Shown: in pieces, positions 39,960 through 44,295 of the stretch
How the letters are laid out: the number at the start of each line of letters is the position of its first letter
Position numbering within the stretch: the first letter of the stretch is position 1
From: a virus
Strand: one strand, 5' to 3'
Virus record (IMG/VR): IMGVR_UViG_3300025101_000048
Location: 1-44,295 of that record
Length of the DNA stretch: 44,295 nucleotides
Made by a program: the position numbers and the translations under genes
Notes under the pieces: generated by a model
What the model saw: only the letters and a program-made list of their open reading frames with translations
The model's database searches: none
Told to the model about the DNA's origin: nothing

Positions 39960-41150
39960 TTATGATCTGGAGTTCCAACCTTTGATGTAAGCATGAACCT
40001 TGTCTTGCAATAGTTCCAAACCACATTCGGTTAGGTACTCGTGCTTGACTGAGTCAGCGTCTGGTGACTGTCTGTTCTCCAAGAGTGAAGTATCACGACC
40101 TTCAAGGTAGCGATAGCTCAAGTATGGGAAGTCAACAATTACCATTGCATTCTTCATGTGATCCAACTGACGGAACTGTGGATGTAAGTGAACCATCAAG
40201 TCACCTGCAAATGTTGTGTATCTTATAAGGTTAACCCCATAAGATCCTTCAACAACTGTAGGCTTCCATCTGTCCTTACCCATTTGCTGTAGCTGATTAG
40301 CTACTGTTTCGCCTACGAAAGCGATCTTTTGATTGCTTCCATACTTGAAGACAGTTGACATTAGAAGAGAGTCGAAACCTTCTTCTGACATCTTGCCAGC
40401 ACTAGCACCACCGTAAGACGCATAGGAAGTTGTGATATCAACTACGTTTGTTAACGAGTTGACCAAACCACCTGTGTATCTGGTTGGAGCAGATGTTGAA
40501 CCGTTAGCTTCATGCTTGTAACCGAAGAACATAGCTCTCTCAATGTCGCTCATGTGTAGCTTGAGAGCTTTAGTCATGCTCTCGTCCATCTTATCACCAG
40601 TTCTTAGGTATGTGCTTTGCAAAGTATTTGATACTTGGAATGCAGTCCTAAAGATCTGAGTATAATTTTCAACTACTGAAGCGTCGAAAGAGATCGCTGT
40701 TGGGCTTGACCCACCTTCAGCCGCCGCATATCCACTTATAAAGAGGACTGCATTGTCTGCAATTTGGTGAGATGTGCCGCCGATGTTTCGAGTTACAGCT
40801 AGGGTTGTTGAAGTAGTATCAGCAGTAGCTTGCATTACCTCACCAGTTGTCTGGTTGATAACAATAGCACCTTTGATAGCGTACTTGTTGTCGTCTGCCG
40901 CATCAATAGTAATAGACGCAGTAGATGTAGAAGCGATTGCACCATTCACAGTTAGTGTGCGGTCTGGTAATTCGTCTCTGAAGTTTTTGAAAGACGGGTC
41001 GTCTGTGCTTTCAGACGAACCCATAGATAACAAAGCGTTCAAAGGTGCATTACCATTAGGCTCTAACAGAGTGAATAGTTCTCTGTAGTTTTTTGGACGG
41101 AAGTCAGTGCCGAACTCGCCTGTGCCTCTCATCCCTTGTATTGCCGCCAT
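39960..41150 (-). CDS. Major capsid protein, SU10-like (DUF5309)
   Basis: A 396-residue HK97-fold major capsid protein of the SU10/DUF5309 type. It starts with GMRGTGEFGTDFRPKNYREL and has NGNAPLNALLSM, a central beta-rich insertion (residues 65-140, like an immunoglobulin-like or accessory domain), YTQIFRTAFQVSNT, and a C-terminal HAYIKGWN. It forms the icosahedral shell. AAGGAG precedes the ATG and the gene has a 130-base leader; a terminator-like hairpin follows. Its length fits the family. Confidence 0.9.
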   Translation of the reverse strand: MAAIQGMRGTGEFGTDFRPKNYRELFTLLEPNGNAPLNALLSMGSSESTDDPSFKNFRDELPDRTLTVNGAIASTSTASITIDAADDNKYAIKGAIVINQTTGEVMQATADTTSTTLAVTRNIGGTSHQIADNAVLFISGYAAAEGGSSPTAISFDASVVENYTQIFRTAFQVSNTLQSTYLRTGDKMDESMTKALKLHMSDIERAMFFGYKHEANGSTSAPTRYTGGLVNSLTNVVDITTSYASYGGASAGKMSEEGFDSLLMSTVFKYGSNQKIAFVGETVANQLQQMGKDRWKPTVVEGSYGVNLIRYTTFAGDLMVHLHPQFRQLDHMKNAMVIVDFPYLSYRYLEGRDTSLLENRQSPDADSVKHEYLTECGLELLQDKVHAYIKGWNSRS

Positions 41151-41234
41151 AATAAAATACTCCTTGGCTTAAAGGTTAAGATAAAAATTTGACGAGTGTT
41201 GTGGAATTACCTTCACTAAACTCATAAGTCTTGT

Positions 41235-41246
41235 AGGCCGTAGCGT
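41235..41246 (-). repeat. 12-base leader repeat, capsid copy
   Basis: The minus-strand sequence ACGCTACGGCCT lies in the leader of the capsid gene and recurs in the leader of the scaffold gene (43182-43193). Both leaders also use CCAAGGAGTA as the ribosome-binding region. It might be a shared transcriptional or mRNA-processing signal. The rest of the 41151-41282 gap holds nothing else I can call. Confidence 0.4.
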
Positions 41247-41282
41247 ACATTTTGTGACTTGATTAGAAAGGTACAGTATTTC

Positions 41283-41705
41283 TCACAGGGTTTCGTCCCT
41301 ATCGAAACATTTTTTCCAAGAAAATAAATCGCAGCCAATAAAAAAATCGTCTGGGGTGATATGTTTCGTTAACTTTCCATCCAGTTCTTCAACCTTTTTA
41401 AAGATAACTCTCTCTCTATCTATGGCTACAAGTGCCACAATATCACAAACTTCTTTTGTTAATGGCTGTTTTGGTCTGCCACCAGAGGCAATAGAGAAGT
41501 GATATGAGAAATACTCTCGTCCTTTTCGCTCATACGCCCTTTTTATTCTGCTTGATTTGACCTGTATCCTGAGAGGCTTGCCATCCTTTAGAGCCAGAAT
41601 GTCTGTCTTTTGTAGGTGGACGAGGGTACAAGGTATGTCCATCTTGAGTAGCTTGACTGAGCAAATGCTTTCTCCTAGCTGACCAGTAAGGATATTATCA
41701 GTCAT
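41283..41705 (-). CDS. PD-(D/E)XK nuclease inside the structural module
   Basis: A 140-residue protein with the PDDEXK_5-like pattern: GQLGE (E12), D35 (KTDILAL) and Q48-V-K50 (RIQVKSS), in which glutamate is replaced by glutamine, followed by a basic region and a CDIVALVAID strand. This resembles group I intron-type or resolvase-like endonucleases. Its position between hydrolase and capsid genes suggests a free-standing homing endonuclease or a DNA-processing factor. It is coupled to the upstream hydrolase by a 4-base overlap. Confidence 0.65.
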   Translation of the reverse strand: MTDNILTGQLGESICSVKLLKMDIPCTLVHLQKTDILALKDGKPLRIQVKSSRIKRAYERKGREYFSYHFSIASGGRPKQPLTKEVCDIVALVAIDRERVIFKKVEELDGKLTKHITPDDFFIGCDLFSWKKCFDRDETL

Positions 41706-42106
41706 TTATTCTTCTCATAAAAGATATGACCACCTATCTGCTTTATCTTTGATACATCCGAAAGCCAGTAAGGAGATACAGATGTGGCGTGAAAGAAGAG
41801 GGCAGTTTCTCCTACGCAGGTTACACGGTCTTTCTCCGTGTATTCATCCAGCATAATCTTTGCGAGGAAGACAGAGTTTTCCCACGCTTTCTTTTCTTTT
41901 GGCTTGTCTGACTTGCCGTCGCAATACCAACTGAAGGAGCAGACCCTATCACCCTTTTGAGTTACGACTTCCTTTACTGTGTCTGGGTAGTGAGGGGAGG
42001 CAACACGGTTCAGGGTTACTTCGGCGACAGCTATTTGTCCCTGCAATGGTTCATTGCGAGATTCAAAGTAGATGTTAAGTGCGAGCCAGAGTACTGCTTC
42101 GATCAT
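41702..42106 (-). CDS. SleB-type cell wall hydrolase
   Basis: A 134-residue Hydrolase_2/SleB-like enzyme with the signature YFESRNEPLQGQIAVAEV (E16 probable catalytic), NRV, CSFSWYCDG, W and a C-terminal FFHATSVSPYW. It cleaves peptidoglycan glycan strands. The N-terminus is hydrophobic (MIEAVLWLALNIYF). Located between scaffold and capsid genes, it could act at DNA entry as a virion lysin or assist lysis; the separate endolysin at 18277 makes the entry role plausible. Confidence 0.8.
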   Translation of the reverse strand: MIEAVLWLALNIYFESRNEPLQGQIAVAEVTLNRVASPHYPDTVKEVVTQKGDRVCSFSWYCDGKSDKPKEKKAWENSVFLAKIMLDEYTEKDRVTCVGETALFFHATSVSPYWLSDVSKIKQIGGHIFYEKNK

Positions 42107-42115
42107 GGTTTTCTG

Positions 42116-42141
42116 AAAAAGTAAGCCCCCGTTAGGGGGCT
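42116..42141 (-). terminator. Intrinsic terminator after the scaffold gene
   Basis: On the minus strand AGCCCCC-TAAC-GGGGGCT forms a perfect 7-bp GC-rich hairpin followed by TACTTTTT. It lies between the scaffold and hydrolase genes and should reduce transcription of hydrolase and nuclease genes from the upstream promoter. Confidence 0.8.
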
Positions 42142-42159
42142 AGTTCAGAGAGACAATCT

Positions 42160-43167
42160 CTAGGCTAAACCTTTTTGTGCCATCTTTTGATTTGCGAATT
42201 GGTCAAACCTGCTTTCCGTAGGGGCATCACCTGTTGCATTAGCAGAAGGTGTGCTTCCTAAAGAGCCTGTATAAGCAGATCTCTTCTTCGCAATTTCAAC
42301 AAGACGCTCCATTTCTGGAGAGTTGAGATTGTTTTTATAATCTTGCATCAGTTTCATTGTTAATGACGGGTCGATAAGATCCTCCATTGTGTATCCACGC
42401 TCTGCCATAAACACTGGAAAGTTTTGTGCCGCTTCGTCTGGCAGACCAAGTTGCTGTTGAACCCTGTCTATGTTGTTCCCGATTTGCTTTTGCATGGCTT
42501 GGATCTGCATATTGTTTGCATTATCCATCGTGTCTTTAGCGGCATTGACGTTGCCCTGTGACATCTGAAGAACCTGATTAAGCATACCTTCCATCTTTGC
42601 CATTCTGTCGCCCATGCTATTCATGCCAGACGTATTGCCTTGCATCATTTCTGCATATCCAGGGGGAAGAGATATTGCGTTGTCCTCAGACCACTTTGTC
42701 AAAGCGTCGCCTATGTTTTCTTGACCTGCTTTTGCAGGTTGATCGCCTTTGGTGTTCCCCATTTCAGGGTTCTTTCTGCTAGATTTCAGGATATTTTCTA
42801 GCGTACCTGCTACGTCCTTCGGTTGCATGTTTGGGTTTGCTCTGAGAATTTTAGCTACTAGATCGTTGACTGGCTTTAAGTTTGCATTTTGATAATTCAA
42901 TGCGGCGTATCTCTGCATAGTTGAAGAGATTTGCTTTGGGGTCATGTTGCGTGTTTTGCCATCACCCATGTCTATCTCGTAGACAACAGCTTCCGCTTGC
43001 ATCTTGTCCCCCTCTGTAACGGGACTAGCTTTCGCAGACGCTTTGTCTTCGTTACTGTCTTTTGCCTTTGGCTCTGGTGCTGTTGTAGGTTCAACAGGCA
43101 TATTGTTGGGCGTACCGAGCTTCGCCGTTGAGATACTGTCGATTATTGCTTTGTCGTCTATAGCCAT
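42160..43167 (-). CDS. Capsid scaffolding protein
   Basis: A 335-residue hydrophilic protein, rich in A, E, K, M, N and Q. The N-terminus is disordered (PTTAPEPKAKDSNEDKASAK), the middle is predicted coiled coil (MAKMEGMLNQVLQMSQG), and the C-terminus is basic. This profile, and its location two genes upstream of the capsid gene, fits the scaffolding protein that directs procapsid assembly. No enzymatic motif is seen. AAGGAG precedes the ATG. Confidence 0.75.
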   Translation of the reverse strand: MAIDDKAIIDSISTAKLGTPNNMPVEPTTAPEPKAKDSNEDKASAKASPVTEGDKMQAEAVVYEIDMGDGKTRNMTPKQISSTMQRYAALNYQNANLKPVNDLVAKILRANPNMQPKDVAGTLENILKSSRKNPEMGNTKGDQPAKAGQENIGDALTKWSEDNAISLPPGYAEMMQGNTSGMNSMGDRMAKMEGMLNQVLQMSQGNVNAAKDTMDNANNMQIQAMQKQIGNNIDRVQQQLGLPDEAAQNFPVFMAERGYTMEDLIDPSLTMKLMQDYKNNLNSPEMERLVEIAKKRSAYTGSLGSTPSANATGDAPTESRFDQFANQKMAQKGLA

Positions 43168-43181
43168 TATTACTCCTTGGG

Positions 43182-43193
43182 AGGCCGTAGCGT
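43182..43193 (-). repeat. 12-base leader repeat, scaffold copy
   Basis: The second copy of minus-strand ACGCTACGGCCT, 15 bases before the scaffold start and next to its CCAAGGAGTA ribosome-binding region. The other copy is in the capsid leader (41235-41246). Confidence 0.4.
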
Positions 43194-43218
43194 CCCGATT
43201 AAATTGAATGTGATGGCA

Positions 43219-43488
43219 TTATGTATTGCTGTTGATACTCTTGTCGTCCCTCGTTAAAGCTATTTCAGCTTCAAACTTTGACCTGAGTTTTGTCGGCATA
43301 TCCAGTAGGGCTTTCGCCGCAAATATAGTTCCTCTCCTAAAGTTGATTTCATCCAAAGACATTGTCGGTGATTCTGCGATTGCCATTGCGGAAGAAACGA
43401 TTTCCTCCTCCATTACTTTACGCATGACTGTCCACCCTTTACTATTCTCAAGGGTATCTATCGCATTCAGCGAAGCCTTTGGGTTCAT
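43219..43488 (-). CDS. Small helical structural-region protein (89 aa)
   Basis: An almost entirely helical, acidic protein (MNPKASLNAIDTLENSKGW; FRRGTIFAAKALLDMP). Small helical proteins upstream of scaffold genes are frequent in marine podoviruses, often of unknown role. ATG 43488 overlaps the upstream stop as ATGA. Confidence 0.65.
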   Translation of the reverse strand: MNPKASLNAIDTLENSKGWTVMRKVMEEEIVSSAMAIAESPTMSLDEINFRRGTIFAAKALLDMPTKLRSKFEAEIALTRDDKSINSNT

Positions 43489-43613
43489 CTCTTCTTAGCT
43501 GATTTCTTCTTTATTGCTTTACCTGCCATAACCGCACCATGACCTTTCGGGCCAGACGAAGTTTTATGGGGTATGCTACCCATGTAGGGTTTTAAGTTAG
43601 GCTGTTTTCCCAT
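43485..43613 (-). CDS. Basic 42-residue protein
   Basis: A 42-residue basic peptide (MGKQPNLKPYMGSIPH at the start, KAIKKKSAKKR at the end) embedded in an overlapping gene chain: its ATG overlaps the previous stop (TAATG) and its stop overlaps the next start (ATGA). Likely nucleic-acid-associated or a minor head component; unrecognised. Confidence 0.55.
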   Translation of the reverse strand: MGKQPNLKPYMGSIPHKTSSGPKGHGAVMAGKAIKKKSAKKR

Positions 43614-43786
43614 TATAATTTCCATAACATAGTTGATAATAAAAGTATGATAGCAGACGCAGTACCTATAAGTAGTCCCTCTATCCGCTTCAGACGGACA
43701 AAAAGTTCTTTAAATTGGATTGATGTCTCTGTTTCCAGTTTTGTTAAGCGTCTGTCTAGCGATGATATTGTTGGCTTATCCATCAT
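43613..43786 (-). CDS. XhlA-like coiled-coil plus TM small protein
   Basis: A 57-residue protein with a heptad-patterned helix (SSLDRRLTKLETETSIQFKELFVRLKRIEG, split by charge) followed by one C-terminal transmembrane segment (ASAIILLLSTMLW), the architecture of XhlA-type haemolysin/holin-accessory proteins. ATG 43786 overlaps the upstream stop as ATGA; ATG 43783 is also possible. It is separate from the lysis cassette at 18-19 kb. Confidence 0.6.
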   Translation of the reverse strand: MMDKPTISSLDRRLTKLETETSIQFKELFVRLKRIEGLLIGTASAIILLLSTMLWKL

Positions 43787-44277
43787 GCGGCTATTTCTTC
43801 TAAAATCATATGGACATATATATCATTAGAAGAACCTATATTATTAAAATGGCAAGTTTTACTAGCATCACTCGTCTTATGATAAATCTGATATGTTCTC
43901 GCTGAAGTGCTATTCGCATCTATATATTCTACAAGCGACCATGCACCATAATGAATACTATTGCCGCCACCATTATTAAAAATTGAAGTCCATCTACCTG
44001 AACCTCCATACGCAGAACCATCTACATAAAGTTTTACATCGTGTTGAACAGAGTCTGCATTATAGTAATTACGACCACCCAAAACCATTACCTTTAATTT
44101 ACTTGTAGAAAACTTTGGTGTAATTGCTAGAGCAAGTCCTGTCGTAACATAACTCGTTGAAGCAGTTGATATAGCACTATCTGTTCGTGTGTGAACAACT
44201 TGCAACACAGACCCACTCGGCATCTTCGCATGGGGAACAACACCTTGCCCTGTGTAATTTATTTTAGTTAGTGCCAT
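43783..44277 (-). CDS. Tail fibre-like / receptor-binding appendage protein
   Basis: A 164-residue S/T/G/Y-rich beta protein starting MALTKINYTGQGVVPHAKMPSGSVLQVV. The PSGSVLQ-V motif and the following ITPKFSTSKLKVMV strand pattern are typical of a widespread marine phage fibre-tip family. It probably forms a surface appendage that binds the host. It is unusual in being upstream of the head genes, so it may follow portal or other genes beyond the window edge. The gene has a clear start at 44277 behind AGGAG. Confidence 0.7.
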   Translation of the reverse strand: MALTKINYTGQGVVPHAKMPSGSVLQVVHTRTDSAISTASTSYVTTGLALAITPKFSTSKLKVMVLGGRNYYNADSVQHDVKLYVDGSAYGGSGRWTSIFNNGGGNSIHYGAWSLVEYIDANSTSARTYQIYHKTSDASKTCHFNNIGSSNDIYVHMILEEIAA

Positions 44278-44295
44278 GTTTTTCTCCTTACCCTA

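Noticed and set aside
1-44295. CRISPR array, insertion sequence, transposase or rRNA
   Set aside because: No regularly spaced repeats, no transposase-like frames with terminal inverted repeats, and no rRNA-like sequence were noticed.

Overview
The window looks like most of the genome of a tailed, podovirus-type temperate phage of a marine alphaproteobacterium. The evidence is gene content: an SU10-like (DUF5309) major capsid protein, a short-tail structural module, a giant ejected virion protein of the kind common in marine podoviruses, a GTA-type three-TM holin, a tyrosine integrase and moderate-to-low GC by eye. The host assignment is inference. Terminase and portal are not seen and should lie beyond the right edge, upstream of the late genes. 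The left edge cuts an AAA+ ATPase gene.

Layout. (1) 1-9302, plus strand: a tightly coupled early operon. It starts with a CobS-like AAA+ ATPase and a CobT-like VWA protein, followed by many tiny genes joined by ATGA-type overlaps, several of them zinc ribbons. A lysogeny island sits inside it: a promoter near 5847, a LuxR-type HTH protein, and an integrase whose 3' end runs antisense through a complete tRNA-Thr(GGU). The arm ends in a strong UUCG-loop terminator (9457-9491). (2) 9455-12616, minus strand: accessory and nucleic-acid genes, including a Hjc-like nuclease, a small adenine methyltransferase, a DUF7768-like protein, zinc-ribbon proteins, and a membrane protein that appears to start at ATC. 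(3) 12825-13013, plus strand: one small gene behind a structured leader. (4) 12991-15091, minus strand: a Cro-like protein and a primase-polymerase/helicase fusion. (5) 15204-17704, plus strand: a recombination/replication set of Sak4-like ATPase, SSB-like protein with an acidic tail, RecB/Cas4-like nuclease and a DUF6378 protein. (6) 17787-44277, minus strand: the late module, read from right to left: tail-fibre-like protein, small proteins, scaffold, SleB-type hydrolase, nuclease, capsid, connectors, tail proteins, three large internal virion proteins, the 3297-residue giant protein, then the lysis cassette (EF-hand membrane protein, holin, micro-gene, M15 endolysin).

How it works together. 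The primase-helicase, SSB, Sak4-like ATPase and nucleases form a replication and recombination system; no DNA or RNA polymerase of its own is visible here. Integrase, LuxR-type regulator and tRNA suggest integration at a tRNA-Thr gene. The most unusual items are the AAA+/VWA pair with a protease-like HEAGH motif, the giant polyvalent protein (two zincin-like domains, one degenerate, plus an ADP-ribosyltransferase-like domain) behind a hairpin that buries its ribosome-binding site, and a roughly five-fold excess of the hexamer CAGACG/CGTCTG. No stretch above 300 bases lacks a gene. I saw no CRISPR array, insertion sequence or rRNA.
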